Program-made: the position numbers and the translations under genes
The notes under the pieces: generated by a model
Told to the model about the DNA's origin: nothing
The model's input: only the letters and a program-made list of their open reading frames with translations
Databases searched by the model: none
Part shown: positions 11,182 to 19,558 of the stretch, in pieces
How the letters are laid out: every line of letters begins with the position of its first letter
Position numbering within the stretch: position 1 is the stretch's first letter
Source of the DNA: Micromonospora sp. WMMD882
GTDB taxonomy: Bacteria; Actinomycetota; Actinomycetes; Mycobacteriales; Micromonosporaceae
Assembly: GCF_027497255.1 (NCBI RefSeq)
Contig: NZ_CP114903.1
Location: forward strand, 4,340,001 to 4,404,000
DNA: 64,000 nucleotides
Direction of reading: 5' to 3'

Positions 11182-12474
11182 GTGCCGACACCCACGATCA
11201 CCCTGGCCCTCGGGCCGGACTGGCTCGACCCGGAGTGGTTGATTTCGACGTTCGGGTTGCTCGGCATCCTGGCCATCGTCTTCGCCGAGTCCGGCCTGCT
11301 GATCGGATTCTTCCTGCCGGGGGACTCGCTGCTGTTCACCGCCGGCCTGCTCACCGCCGACGGGAAGTACATCACCTACCCGCTCTGGCTGGTCTGCCTG
11401 CTGATCACCATCTCCGCGATCGCGGGTGACCAGGTCGGGTACGCCTTCGGGCGCAAGGTCGGGCCGGCGCTGTTCCGCCGGCCGAACTCCCGGCTGTTCA
11501 AACAGGAGAACGTGCTCAAGGCGCACGAGTTCTTCGAGAAGTACGGCGCCCGGTCGATCGTGCTGGCCCGGTTCGTGCCGATCGTGCGGACGTTCATCCC
11601 GATCGTGGCCGGGGTGAGCCGGATGGACTACCGCACGTTCGTGATCTACAACGTGGTGGGCGGCATCCTCTGGGGCACCGGCGTCACGGTGCTCGGGTAC
11701 TTCCTCGGGCAGATCCCGTTCGTCAAGGCCAACATCGAGATGATCCTGATCGCCATCGTGCTGATCTCGGTGGTGCCGATCGCGGTGGAGCTGCTCCGGG
11801 CCCGGATGGCCGCCAAGCGCGGCACCACGCCGCAGGAGCGGACGGCCGCCGAGGAGGCGATCCGGGAGGTCCACGAGAACCACGCCGACCAGGCACGGGA
11901 CGCCGGCCAGCCGTACCCCGGCAGCGCCCAGCCCTACGGCAGCGCCCCACAGCCGTACGGCAGCGCCCAGCCCTACGACGCCGGCCAGCAGCAGTACAGC
12001 GGAGGCGGCCAGCAGTACGGCGGCGGCCAGCAGCAGCCCTACGGCCACGGCGGCGGCCAGCAGCCGTACGGGGACGGGCAGCAGCAGCCGTACGGCGGGG
12101 GGCAGCAGCAGTACGGCGGGCCGGCCCCGTCCTACCGGGACGAGCGGCAGCAGTCGTACGGGGGCGACGCCGGTCAGGCCCGGCCCCGGACCGGCCAGGT
12201 CTACGGCGGCGGGCAGCAGCCGTACGGGGACGGGCAGCAGCAGCCGTACGGCAGTGGCTACGGCGGGCAGCAGCCCTACGGGGGCGGCTACGGCGGCGGG
12301 CAGCAGCAGCCGTACGAGGAGGAGACCGAGCGGTTCAGCGCGCAGGCCCACCCGGGGCAGCGGTACGCCGGCCAGCAGCAGCCCCCGCACGGTGCCGAGC
12401 AGCCGTACCCGGACCGGCAGCCCTACGGCGACCGGCAGCAGCCCTACGGCGGTCAGCCGTACGGCCGGCACTGA
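11182..12474 (+). CDS. DedA family membrane protein with QPYG-repeat tail
   Basis: The first 215 or so residues form a DedA/VTT membrane domain: FAESGLLIGFFLPGDSLLF near residue 35, an amphipathic LFRRPNSRLFKQE, and the hallmark ARFVPIVRTFIPIVAG near residue 130. DedA proteins are linked to lipid flipping and membrane homeostasis. Residues from about 243 to 430 are low-complexity, built from repeats such as QQPYGGG, and should be disordered and cytoplasmic or periplasmic. The tail is absent from the core family. The GTG at 11182 has GGAGGT seven bases upstream; an in-frame GTG/ATG further up lacks a site. A hairpin terminator follows at 12516. Confidence 0.88.
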   Translation: MPTPTITLALGPDWLDPEWLISTFGLLGILAIVFAESGLLIGFFLPGDSLLFTAGLLTADGKYITYPLWLVCLLITISAIAGDQVGYAFGRKVGPALFRRPNSRLFKQENVLKAHEFFEKYGARSIVLARFVPIVRTFIPIVAGVSRMDYRTFVIYNVVGGILWGTGVTVLGYFLGQIPFVKANIEMILIAIVLISVVPIAVELLRARMAAKRGTTPQERTAAEEAIREVHENHADQARDAGQPYPGSAQPYGSAPQPYGSAQPYDAGQQQYSGGGQQYGGGQQQPYGHGGGQQPYGDGQQQPYGGGQQQYGGPAPSYRDERQQSYGGDAGQARPRTGQVYGGGQQPYGDGQQQPYGSGYGGQQPYGGGYGGGQQQPYEEETERFSAQAHPGQRYAGQQQPPHGAEQPYPDRQPYGDRQQPYGGQPYGRH

Positions 12475-12515
12475 CCGGACTGTCGACGCGCGACACCCGC
12501 CCCGGTGACGGCTGT

Positions 12516-12537
12516 GGCCGCCCTCGCCGGGGCGGCC
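12516..12537 (+). terminator. Hairpin after the DedA gene
   Basis: GGCCGCCC and GGGGCGGCC pair around TCGCC, 41 bases past the stop. Confidence 0.55.
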
Positions 12538-12667
12538 GTCGTCGTACCAGATCGGTGCGTCACCAGAGCGTGCGTCAACCGTGCACCCGTGACTCCGGGT
12601 CGGGCGCGCGTGTCACCCACATCGGAGCCCGCGCCTGCCGTACGACGCCGGCCCAGGGCGAACCCGG

Positions 12668-12714
12668 CCGGTCGCCTGGCAGCCACCCCCGGCGGAGCGG
12701 CACCAGGCGACCGG
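12668..12714 (-). terminator. Hairpin after arsR
   Basis: CCGGTCGCCTGG and CCAGGCGACCGG pair perfectly (12 bp) around a 23-base loop, six bases past the stop of the minus-strand ArsR gene. Confidence 0.6.
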
Positions 12715-12719
12715 GTAGG

Positions 12720-13067
12720 TCAGCGAGCCTTCTTGGTGGCGCGCTTACGGGGCGGGGTGAGCAGATCGGCGATCGTGGCGATCGCCGACGGCACCAGCCG
12801 GTAGTACGCCCAGACCCCACGCTTCTCCCGCTCCAGCAAGCCGGCCTCGGTGAGGATTCGCAGGTGGTGGCTGACCGTCGGCTGGGAGAGGCCGAGCGGC
12901 GCGGTCAGGTCACAGACGCACGCCTCGCCCTCGGGGGCCGACTGGATCAGGCTGAGCAGCCGCAGCCGGGCGGGGTCGGCGAGGGCCTTGAGGACCCCCG
13001 CCAGCCGCTCGGCGTCGGCACGTTCGATCGGCTCGCCGGCAAGCGGCGAGATCTGAGGCATAGTCAT
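12720..13067 (-). CDS. ArsR/SmtB-family metalloregulator
   Basis: With the ATG at 13067 the product has 115 residues: a winged helix-turn-helix with LADPARLRLLSLI, the metal-binding-type motif ACVCDL (about residues 50-55), and the recognition helix LSQPTVSHHLRILTEAGL. The CVC pair is the ArsR-type As/Cd/Zn sensor site. The C-terminus is a basic tail (RKRATKKAR). Other possible starts are ATG 13061, ATG 13097 and TTG 13136; none has a good ribosome-binding site. A palindrome typical of ArsR operators lies at 13129-13143, so autoregulation is likely. pyrE lies immediately upstream on the same strand. Confidence 0.85.
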   Translation of the reverse strand: MTMPQISPLAGEPIERADAERLAGVLKALADPARLRLLSLIQSAPEGEACVCDLTAPLGLSQPTVSHHLRILTEAGLLEREKRGVWAYYRLVPSAIATIADLLTPPRKRATKKAR

Positions 13068-13128
13068 TTCAGCCAATGCAGTTCCCACGTTTTCCATCCT
13101 TCCACCAGCAGCATCGAAACGCCTGCAT

Positions 13129-13143
13129 ATTCGCAATCCGAAT
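13129..13143. promoter_or_regulatory. Candidate ArsR operator
   Basis: ATTCG-CAATC-CGAAT is a perfect inverted repeat with a five-base centre, located 62 bases upstream of the chosen arsR start and just past the pyrE stop. Its AT-rich, interrupted form resembles ArsR/SmtB sites. No binding data. Confidence 0.45.
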
Positions 13144-13153
13144 CGGCAAACTT

Positions 13154-13693
13154 TTAGGCCACAAGGCCTAGGTCAGCCAACGTATAGGCCGCCCGGTAGG
13201 GCAATCCGGCTGCTTGCACGGCGTCGCCGGCACCTCGATCAACAATAACCGCTACCCCGACGACCTCCGCCCCCGCCTCTCGTAACGCTTCGACTGCGGT
13301 GAGTACACTCCCACCGGTAGTCGAGGTATCTTCCACCGCCAATACCCGGCGCCCGGGCACATCAGGCCCTTCGATACGGCGTTGCAGCCCGTGCGCCTTC
13401 CCCGCCTTGCGCACGACGAAGGCGTCCAGCGGTCGCTCCGTCGCGGCTGCGGCGTGCAGCATCGACAGGGCGATCGGGTCGGCGCCCAACGTCAGTCCGC
13501 CGACGGCGTCGTACTCCCAGTCGGCGGTGAGCTCCCGCATGACCCGCCCCACCAGCGGAGCAGCCTGGTGATGGAGCGTGACGCGACGCAGGTCGACGTA
13601 CCAGTCCGCCTCGCGTCCAGAGGAGAGCACCACCCGGCCATGGACCACGGCCAGGTCAGTGATGAATTTACGCAGGTCGTCGCGGTCCCCCAT
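13154..13693 (-). CDS. pyrE: Orotate phosphoribosyltransferase
   Basis: The 179-residue enzyme makes orotidine 5'-phosphate from orotate and PRPP in pyrimidine synthesis. It has the OPRT sequence SSGREADWYVDLRR, the FVVRKAGKAHGLQRRIEG loop (about residues 93-110) and the PRPP-binding motif VLAVEDTSTTGGSVL (about 118-132). The ATG at 13693 lacks a ribosome-binding site; TACCCT lies eight bases upstream, suggesting a leaderless message. The TAA stop overlaps a small perfect hairpin (TAGGCC-ACAA-GGCCTA at 13155-13170). Base composition here is a little less G+C-rich than in the neighbours. Confidence 0.95.
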   Translation of the reverse strand: MGDRDDLRKFITDLAVVHGRVVLSSGREADWYVDLRRVTLHHQAAPLVGRVMRELTADWEYDAVGGLTLGADPIALSMLHAAAATERPLDAFVVRKAGKAHGLQRRIEGPDVPGRRVLAVEDTSTTGGSVLTAVEALREAGAEVVGVAVIVDRGAGDAVQAAGLPYRAAYTLADLGLVA

Positions 13694-13701
13694 GGCGCAC
13701 A

Positions 13702-13707
13702 AGGGTA
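13702..13707 (-). promoter_or_regulatory. Candidate -10 hexamer for leaderless pyrE
   Basis: TACCCT on the minus strand, eight bases before the ATG, with no ribosome-binding site between. Confidence 0.4.
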
Positions 13708-13859
13708 CTGCGGAAGTCTGGGAGCCGGGGCCCGGGCCCACCTCCGGTCAGCCCTGTGGGCGACCCATCGGCGCCGGTGTCCATTTACTCTCTGCAACAT
13801 GCAGCGCTGTCGCTGTGATCGCCGCCGGTCGGGCGGGGGACGGTCGGGGTCGGGGGCGG

Positions 13860-14702
13860 TCAGCGTTCCCGGCGTCCGGCCGGGGACCGGGTGTCCCGGG
13901 TGAGCCGGTGCAGCAACCGTTGGGGCGTGTGCCGCAATCCCACCACGGCGAGCTTGTACTTCCAGTCCGGCACGCTCACCAGCCGACCTTTTCGCAGGTC
14001 GCGCAGACCTTGGTCGATGACATCGTCGGCGTCGAGCCAGATCCAGGAGGGCATCTTCGTCGTGTCGATGCCGGCCCGCTGGTGGAATTCGGTTCGGGTG
14101 AAGCCGGGGCACAGCGCCATCACCCGTACCCCGTGGGGTCGGGCGGCCTGGCCCACCGACTCGCTGAAGTTGGTCACCCACGCCTTGGTGGCCGAGTAGG
14201 TCGAGCCCGGTTCGAGCGCCCCGAAACCCGCAACCGAAGAGACATTTATCACTGCCCCGCGTCGTCGGCCGATCATGCCGGGCAGGACGGCATGGGTCAG
14301 TCGCATCACCGCGTCGACGTTGAGCCGCAGCAGCCTGGCCTCGTCGTCTACCCCGGACCGCAGGAAGGACCTGGTCAGGGCGATGCCGGCGCTGTTGACC
14401 AGTAGGTCGACCGGGCCGGCGTCGGCGAGTCGGCGGGTCACCGCCGCGCATCCGTCCTCGGTGCAGAGGTCGGCCGGCAGGGTCTCCACCCGGCGGCCGT
14501 GCCGCTCGGTCAGCTCGGCGGCGAAGGCGGCGAGCCGGACGGCGTCCCGGGCCACCAGGACGAGGTCGTGCCCGTCGGCGGCGAGCCGGCGGGCGAAGGC
14601 CGCCCCGATACCGGCGGTCGCGCCGGTGACCACCGCGACCGGGGCGACAGAGGCGACAGGGGCGACAGGGGTGGACCCGACCGGGTCGGGCGTCGCGGAC
14701 AC
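13860..14702 (-). CDS. SDR-family NAD(P)-dependent oxidoreductase
   Basis: The 280-residue product is a classical short-chain dehydrogenase: cofactor motif [16 protein letters not shown] (about residues 27-42), LVNSAGIA, catalytic serine in [10 protein letters not shown], and YSATKAW with the catalytic Tyr and Lys (about 168-174). The [23 protein letters not shown] segment places it in the group often annotated as short-chain acyl-type dehydrogenases; the substrate is unknown. The GTG at 14702 was chosen because GGAGG lies eight bases before it. An upstream start at 14735 has no site. Confidence 0.88.
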   Translation of the reverse strand: MSATPDPVGSTPVAPVASVAPVAVVTGATAGIGAAFARRLAADGHDLVLVARDAVRLAAFAAELTERHGRRVETLPADLCTEDGCAAVTRRLADAGPVDLLVNSAGIALTRSFLRSGVDDEARLLRLNVDAVMRLTHAVLPGMIGRRRGAVINVSSVAGFGALEPGSTYSATKAWVTNFSESVGQAARPHGVRVMALCPGFTRTEFHQRAGIDTTKMPSWIWLDADDVIDQGLRDLRKGRLVSVPDWKYKLAVVGLRHTPQRLLHRLTRDTRSPAGRRER

Positions 14703-14746
14703 GGGCGGATCCTCCACCTCGACGGGACGGGGCACGACAGAGCTGG

Positions 14747-14787
14747 TCCCTCCGGGCAGGCGGCGCGCGGCGACCTGCCCGGAGGGA
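14747..14787 (-). terminator. Strong hairpin terminator
   Basis: TCCCTCCGGGCAGG pairs perfectly with CCTGCCCGGAGGGA (14 bp, 13-base loop). It lies 27 bases past the stop of the minus-strand membrane gene at 14814 and upstream of the SDR gene. Confidence 0.75.
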
Positions 14788-14813
14788 TCAGCGGAAGCCG
14801 ACCTGTGGACCGG

Positions 14814-15659
14814 TCAACTGACCGGTGGCGGCGGGTTCTGCCCCGGCTGGTCGTCCGGCCGGTCCGTCGTGGACCCCGGCCGGTCGCCGGGGGTCTGGCC
14901 CGGCCCGCCGTACGGGGACTGGCCCGGCGGCGGGTAACCCGGCTCACCCGACTGGCCGCCGGCCGGCGGGTAACCCGGCTGGCCGCCGGAGGACGGGTAT
15001 CCCGGCTCACCCGACTGCGGGTAGCCCGGCTGGCCGCCGGCCGGCGGGTAACCCGGGTAGCCACCGGGGGTCGGGGGCTCCCACGCCGCCTGCGGCTTGC
15101 GGAAGAACGCGTTCGAGGCCGGCAGCGCCAGCAGCACCAGGGCCGCGATCAGGGCGAGCACCGTGACCACCCCGAGCAGCATGGTGACCGGCGTGTACCA
15201 GGACGGCAGGACCTCGTCCAACCGGCGCTGGATCTCCTCCTGGCTGGGCATGTCGGCGTCGGAGCCGCCGACCGGGCCGGTCAGCGAGCCGGCCGCGCCG
15301 CTGAGCAGGCCACCGCCGGAGCAGCAGAGGAGGATGCCGCCGACCACCCAGGTGGTGATCCGGGAGCCGTTCTTGCCCCGGTTGTTGAGCACCGCCAGGA
15401 CGACCAGGGCGACCGCGAGCAACAGGGTGAGCAGGCTGCCTCCGACGGCGGCGACGGTGGCGAAGTCGGCCACCGCGTCCATCCCGTCGACGGAGCTGTC
15501 CCGGTAGGCGTCCTCCAGCACCCGGCGGGTGTCGCCGAGGGTGGCGAGCGTGATGATCAACGAGATCACCTGTAGGACGGCCACCAGGATCAACAGGTAG
15601 CTGGATATGGTCACGCTGCCCGGACGTACCCGGGCCGGCGCGCTGTGGGATTCGGCCAC
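14814..15659 (-). CDS. Membrane protein with PGYP-repeat tail, unknown function
   Basis: The 281-residue product has about four membrane segments (roughly 15-37, 65-87, 95-118 and 150-175) followed by a Pro/Gly/Tyr-rich tail from about residue 190 with repeats such as GGQPGYPPAGG. Similar tails occur on the proteins at 11182 and 20295. No catalytic motif is recognised. The GTG at 15659 has AAGGAG five bases upstream. The tail could mediate condensation or protein contacts at the membrane; that is inference. Confidence 0.7.
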   Translation of the reverse strand: MAESHSAPARVRPGSVTISSYLLILVAVLQVISLIITLATLGDTRRVLEDAYRDSSVDGMDAVADFATVAAVGGSLLTLLLAVALVVLAVLNNRGKNGSRITTWVVGGILLCCSGGGLLSGAAGSLTGPVGGSDADMPSQEEIQRRLDEVLPSWYTPVTMLLGVVTVLALIAALVLLALPASNAFFRKPQAAWEPPTPGGYPGYPPAGGQPGYPQSGEPGYPSSGGQPGYPPAGGQSGEPGYPPPGQSPYGGPGQTPGDRPGSTTDRPDDQPGQNPPPPVS

Positions 15660-15753
15660 GCCTCTCCTTCCCTCGGTTCGCCACCACACCGTAACGGCAT
15701 TCGGCCGTTCGCACCGGGCGGCGCGGACGACCCGCCGTACGGATCGTGACTGG

Positions 15754-17331
15754 TCAGTACCCCCGCCACTCGGCGCGGGCGTATTCGAGCACCTTCGGTC
15801 GCAGCAGCGTCGAGGCGGGCACGTCGACCCGGCGCCGGTCGGCCGGGAAGGCGCCGGCCGCGGCGAGCGTGTCGGCGTCCAGGAACCGCAGCGGCGGCCC
15901 GTCGGCCGGCAGCTCCAGGACGGGCGGTCGCGCCCCGGGCGCGGCGAGCACGAAACCCCAGTCGCCGAAGGAGGGCACGTCCACGTGGTAGGGCCGGGTG
16001 GCGAACCCGGCCGCCCGGATCGACGCCTCGATCGACCAGTACGACCGGGGCGCGAAGTACGGCGAGCCGGACTGCACCACCAGCCGGCCGCCGTCGGCCA
16101 GCACCGCCCGCACCAGGGAGTAGAACTCGACGGTGTAGAGCTTCGCGGTGGCCGTCTCGTCGGGGTCGGGCAGGTCCGCCAGCACCACGTCGAAACGTTC
16201 CGCGGCGGTGCGCAGCCAACCGAACGCGTCGGCGTGCACCACCCGGACCCGGGGGTCGGCGAACGCGTCGCCGTTGAGCCGGCGCAGTTGCGGCTCCTCG
16301 CGGGCCAGCGCCACCACCGCCGGGTCCAGGTCCACCACGGTGACCCGGCGTACGTCCGGGTAGCGCAGCAGCTCCCGTACGGCCAGCCCGTCACCGGCGC
16401 CGAGGACCAGCGCCTCGCCGCGCGGGCCGGTCAGCGCCGGATGCACCAGCGCCTCGTGGTAGCGGTACTCGTCGACCGAGCTGAACTGGAGATCGCCGTT
16501 GAGGAAGAGGCGCAGGTCGCTGGCCTGCCGGCTCACCTCGGACACCGAGCGGGTCAGCACGATCTCCTGGTAGCGGCTGCGTTCGGCGTGCACGACCGGG
16601 TCCCGGTAGAGCTGCTGGCGGGCGGTCACCTCGAAGTCCCGGGCGGTGACCCAGGCGTACGAGAGGCTGAGCGCGACCAGCACGGACCCGGCGGTGAGGG
16701 TCACCCACGCCCGGCGGCTCAGCTCCCGCCGGAACACCGTGACCACCAGCGCCAGCCCGGCCACGGCGTTCACCGCGCCGACCACCAGCGCCCCCTTGAG
16801 CTGCCCGAAGACCGGGATCAGCAGGAACGGGAAGGCCAGCCCGCCGAGCAGCGCGCCCACGTAGTCGGCGGCGAACAGGTCGGCGACCGCGCTGCCGGCG
16901 GACTGCTCGCGGATGCGTTGCAGCAGCACCATCAGCAGCGGGATCTCCGCGCCGATCAGCAGGCCGAGCACGAACGCGGTGCCGACCAGCGCCGGGCCGT
17001 ACAGGTCCAGCCAGGCGAACGCGGCGTAGAGCCCCAGCACCGACAGGCCGCCGAGCAGCGCCAGGGTCAGCTCGATCAGCGCGAACGCGGCGGCGGCCCG
17101 GGGCTGGAACGGCTTGGCGGCGAGCGCGCCGACGCCCATCGCGAAGACCATTACGCCGAGCACGATGGACGCCTGGCCGACCGTGTCGCCGATCAGGTAG
17201 CTGCCCAGCGCCACCAGCGCCAGCTCGTACACCAGACCGCAGGCCGCGCAGACGAAGACCGCGAGCAGGACCGCCGCCCGGGCCGCCCGCCACCGTGGCC
17301 GGTACGACGGTGGGTCCGCCGGGCTGGTCAC
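15754..17331 (-). CDS. Membrane-anchored spermidine synthase-like aminopropyltransferase
   Basis: The 525-residue product has about seven N-terminal membrane segments (residues 15-215) and a soluble SpeE-like domain after residue 245. The latter shows YQEIVLTRS, LFLNGDLQFSSVDEYRYHEALVHPAL, the nucleotide loop VLGAGDGLAVREL and VVDLDPAVVALA, then VVLADLPDPDETATAKLYTVEFY. These correspond to the spermidine synthase methylthioadenosine-binding and catalytic regions. The enzyme would transfer an aminopropyl (or similar) group at the membrane; no AdoMet decarboxylase gene is in the window. The GTG start overlaps the previous stop as GTGA, so it is translationally coupled as the last gene of a six-gene operon. 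Confidence 0.85.
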   Translation of the reverse strand: MTSPADPPSYRPRWRAARAAVLLAVFVCAACGLVYELALVALGSYLIGDTVGQASIVLGVMVFAMGVGALAAKPFQPRAAAAFALIELTLALLGGLSVLGLYAAFAWLDLYGPALVGTAFVLGLLIGAEIPLLMVLLQRIREQSAGSAVADLFAADYVGALLGGLAFPFLLIPVFGQLKGALVVGAVNAVAGLALVVTVFRRELSRRAWVTLTAGSVLVALSLSYAWVTARDFEVTARQQLYRDPVVHAERSRYQEIVLTRSVSEVSRQASDLRLFLNGDLQFSSVDEYRYHEALVHPALTGPRGEALVLGAGDGLAVRELLRYPDVRRVTVVDLDPAVVALAREEPQLRRLNGDAFADPRVRVVHADAFGWLRTAAERFDVVLADLPDPDETATAKLYTVEFYSLVRAVLADGGRLVVQSGSPYFAPRSYWSIEASIRAAGFATRPYHVDVPSFGDWGFVLAAPGARPPVLELPADGPPLRFLDADTLAAAGAFPADRRRVDVPASTLLRPKVLEYARAEWRGY

Positions 17332-18056
17332 CGTCGGGCCCGCCGTTGCCGGTGGCGCTGGACCAGGCCGACGGTGACCAGCAGCGCGGTGACCAGCAGC
17401 AGTCCGGCGGCGGTGAGCGTGGGCGCCCAGCGGTCACGCCAGAAGTCGCTGCCCGCGTCCGGCAGCGTGGCCGGGGCGGCGGCGGGGACCGCGGCCGGGG
17501 TGGCGGCCGGCGCGACCAGCTCCGCCTCGACGGCGAGCAGCGGCAACGTGACGGCGGCCCGGGTGACCGCCCAGCCGGGGTCTTCGACGAAGACGTCCGG
17601 GGTGAGCCCGAAGCGGGGCAGGGCGGCGTCGATCTGCCAGAGGGCCGACTGCGGAATGTCGTCCGAGCCGGTCACCCGGACCAGCGCGGAGTCCTCGCTC
17701 TCGCTGCTCTCCGACGTGTAACGGACGTCGGCGACCACCTGGATCCAGCGCGGGCAGCCCGGGTCGCCCTCCACCGGCGCCCCGTCGCCGAGGTTCGAGC
17801 CGACGCTGACCTCGTCGTAGCCGAGGTCCTGGAGTTTCCAGCCGTAGCAGAGGCCCTGCGCGGTGGCGTTGCGCTGGAGCACGGCCACGGTGTCGGCACG
17901 TTCCGTGGTGGCCGGTGGCGGCACCTCGGTGCCCCCGTCGTCGTTGACGATCCCGGCGGCCACGCAGACGCCGACGACCGCGACCGTGACCACGCCCACC
18001 CAGATCCCGGCCCGGTTCGAGGACTTCTGGGCCGCGGCGGACCTGGTGGCGGCCAT
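17328..18056 (-). CDS. Unknown two-TM membrane protein in the DUF350/spermidine-synthase operon
   Basis: The 242-residue product has a membrane segment near residues 17-37, an extracytoplasmic middle with two cysteines (GLCYGW and PGCPRW), an Ala/Pro hinge and a second membrane segment near 212-232 ending in a basic RHRQRRARR tail. I do not recognise a family. The ATG overlaps the DUF350 stop as TGATG and the stop overlaps the next start as GTGA, so it is coupled on both sides. Position alone suggests it is a membrane partner of the aminopropyltransferase-like enzyme. Confidence 0.75.
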   Translation of the reverse strand: MAATRSAAAQKSSNRAGIWVGVVTVAVVGVCVAAGIVNDDGGTEVPPPATTERADTVAVLQRNATAQGLCYGWKLQDLGYDEVSVGSNLGDGAPVEGDPGCPRWIQVVADVRYTSESSESEDSALVRVTGSDDIPQSALWQIDAALPRFGLTPDVFVEDPGWAVTRAAVTLPLLAVEAELVAPAATPAAVPAAAPATLPDAGSDFWRDRWAPTLTAAGLLLVTALLVTVGLVQRHRQRRARR

Positions 18057-18478
18057 CAGATGATCGCGGCGGCGATGATCGCGCCGGTGGCGAGGTGGAT
18101 GACGGCGCTCACCCAGACCGCCGGGTGCGGCTCCGGGTCGACCAGGATCTCCCCCAGCTTGCCGGGCGTCGCCACGTCCAGCACCAGGAACGCCGACGCC
18201 ATGATGACCAGGCCGAGCACGCCGTACGCGGCGGCGCCGGTGATGCCCAGCGCGAAGTCGTCCTCGCTGGCGACGATCGCGGCGACCACGATGACGCCGA
18301 CGCCGGCCAGGTTGGAGGCGAGCAGCAGCGCCGCGTTGCGGTTGCGGTGGGTCCAGATCAGCTCGTTGAGCCGGCCGGGGGTGGCCACGTCGACGAGGAC
18401 GTAGCCGACGGCCATCAACAGCACGCCGACCACCCCGTAGGCGAGGGTGACCAGCAGATCGGTGACGAGGGTCTGCAC
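18056..18478 (-). CDS. DUF350 family membrane protein
   Basis: The 140-residue product has four membrane helices arranged as two similar halves. Each half contains VLVDVATPGRLNELI or VLDVATPGKLGEIL, the signature of DUF350 (YjfL-like) proteins. Function is unknown. The GTG at 18478 has GGAG eight bases upstream. The stop overlaps the next start by one base (TGATG). In several bacteria DUF350 genes neighbour polyamine- or glutathionylspermidine-type enzymes, which fits the last gene of this operon. Confidence 0.88.
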   Translation of the reverse strand: MQTLVTDLLVTLAYGVVGVLLMAVGYVLVDVATPGRLNELIWTHRNRNAALLLASNLAGVGVIVVAAIVASEDDFALGITGAAAYGVLGLVIMASAFLVLDVATPGKLGEILVDPEPHPAVWVSAVIHLATGAIIAAAII

Positions 18479-18513
18479 GGTGGGACTCCGGAGGACGAAG
18501 GGGTTCGGTCGGA

Positions 18514-18939
18514 TTACTTGCCGCTGCCGGGGCCGCCGCCTCGGACGGTGCTGCCACGCCCCCAACCCCAGGCGTTACCCACCGTGGAGTGGTAGCGCGG
18601 GTAGGCGGTGGAGAGGCGTTCGAGCAGGATCAGCGACCCGGCCGCCACCGGCAGGATGACCACCGAGTCGTCGTCGTACCGCAGGTAGACGCCGCTGCCG
18701 TCGACGTACTGGTCGGCCGGTTTCCAGGCGTCGGTGACCTCGTCCGCCACCTGGCTCGGCGACTTCGACGAGGTGTAGGCGATCGCGTCCCGACCGATGT
18801 CCCGGCCGTTGGCCCGGGTGTACCGGTCCTCGACGTAGCCGCGCGGGGAGAAGTTGCCGTAGCCGATGGCGAACGCGGCGACCAGCGCGCCGATCACGGC
18901 GAACGCCGCGCCCACCACGAACCATCTGCGGTACGTCAC
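18514..18939 (-). CDS. DUF4247 family protein
   Basis: The 141-residue product has an N-terminal membrane anchor (about residues 7-27) then an extracytoplasmic domain with SPRGYVEDRYTRA, YLRYDDDSVVILP and a Gly-rich C-terminus. This matches DUF4247, a family of unknown function. The GTG start overlaps the DUF2617 stop as GTGA. It is the third gene of the operon running from 20194 down to 15754. Confidence 0.82.
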   Translation of the reverse strand: MTYRRWFVVGAAFAVIGALVAAFAIGYGNFSPRGYVEDRYTRANGRDIGRDAIAYTSSKSPSQVADEVTDAWKPADQYVDGSGVYLRYDDDSVVILPVAAGSLILLERLSTAYPRYHSTVGNAWGWGRGSTVRGGGPGSGK

Positions 18940-19556
18940 CGTGTCACCACCGTCTCGGTCAGGACCAGCTCGTTGGTCTGCGGGTACGCGTGCCAGGTGC
19001 GCCACCGCGTCACCCCGCCCGTCGGGTCGGGGGTGACCGCGAGGGCGGTCACCGCGTCCGGGTCACCGGGAAACACCCCCACCAGCGCGTACGGGTCGTC
19101 GGCCAGCTCGGCCCGGAGGCGGGCGACCCGCCGGCCCAGGCCCCCCGGCTCGGGCCGGAGCACGCTCGCGCTGAACGTGTAGCCGCTCGCCGGCTCGTGC
19201 ACGGTCGCCGGCAACTCCGGACGCCGCCCGGGCAGGCAGGCCACCGTCTCGGTCAGCACCACCCCGACCCCGCCGGGGTCACCGCCCCACGGCCGGCCGT
19301 CTCCGCCGGACGGGGCGTCTCCGCCGGACGGGGCGTCTCCGCCGGACGGGGCGTCTCCGCCGGACGGGGCGTCTCCGCCGGACGGGGCGTGCAGGAGCAC
19401 CTGGTGGGACGCGCCGAGCAGCCGCAGCCGCAGCCGGTGGCCGTCGGGCAGCGCCAGGTCGAGCACGTGCAGGGCGGGCAGCTCGGGGCCGCCCAGCGCC
19501 AGGCTCAGGTCCCCGGCGCTGGTGTCGACGTACGGGGCTTCCAGGGTGACCAGCAC
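18936..19556 (-). CDS. DUF2617 family protein with in-frame hexapeptide repeats
   Basis: The 206-residue product matches DUF2617 at both ends: an opening LVTLEAPYVDTSAGDLSLAL and a closing WRTWHAYPQTNELVLTETVV. Between them, residues 56-85 consist of five copies of the hexapeptide SGGDAP, encoded by an 18-bp tandem repeat, inserted in a loop. DUF2617 is unknown in function. The stop overlaps the DUF4247 start, and the GTG start lies two bases after the DUF4178 stop, so it is the second gene of the operon. Repeat number may vary between strains. Confidence 0.83.
   Translation of the reverse strand: MLVTLEAPYVDTSAGDLSLALGGPELPALHVLDLALPDGHRLRLRLLGASHQVLLHAPSGGDAPSGGDAPSGGDAPSGGDAPSGGDGRPWGGDPGGVGVVLTETVACLPGRRPELPATVHEPASGYTFSASVLRPEPGGLGRRVARLRAELADDPYALVGVFPGDPDAVTALAVTPDPTGGVTRWRTWHAYPQTNELVLTETVVTR
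19302..19391. repeat. 18-bp minisatellite (five copies) in the DUF2617 gene
   Basis: TCCGCCGGACGGGGCGTC repeats five times head to tail with a single change in the last copy. The unit is a multiple of three and codes for a hexapeptide on the minus strand. Confidence 0.92.
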
Positions 19557-19558
19557 GC

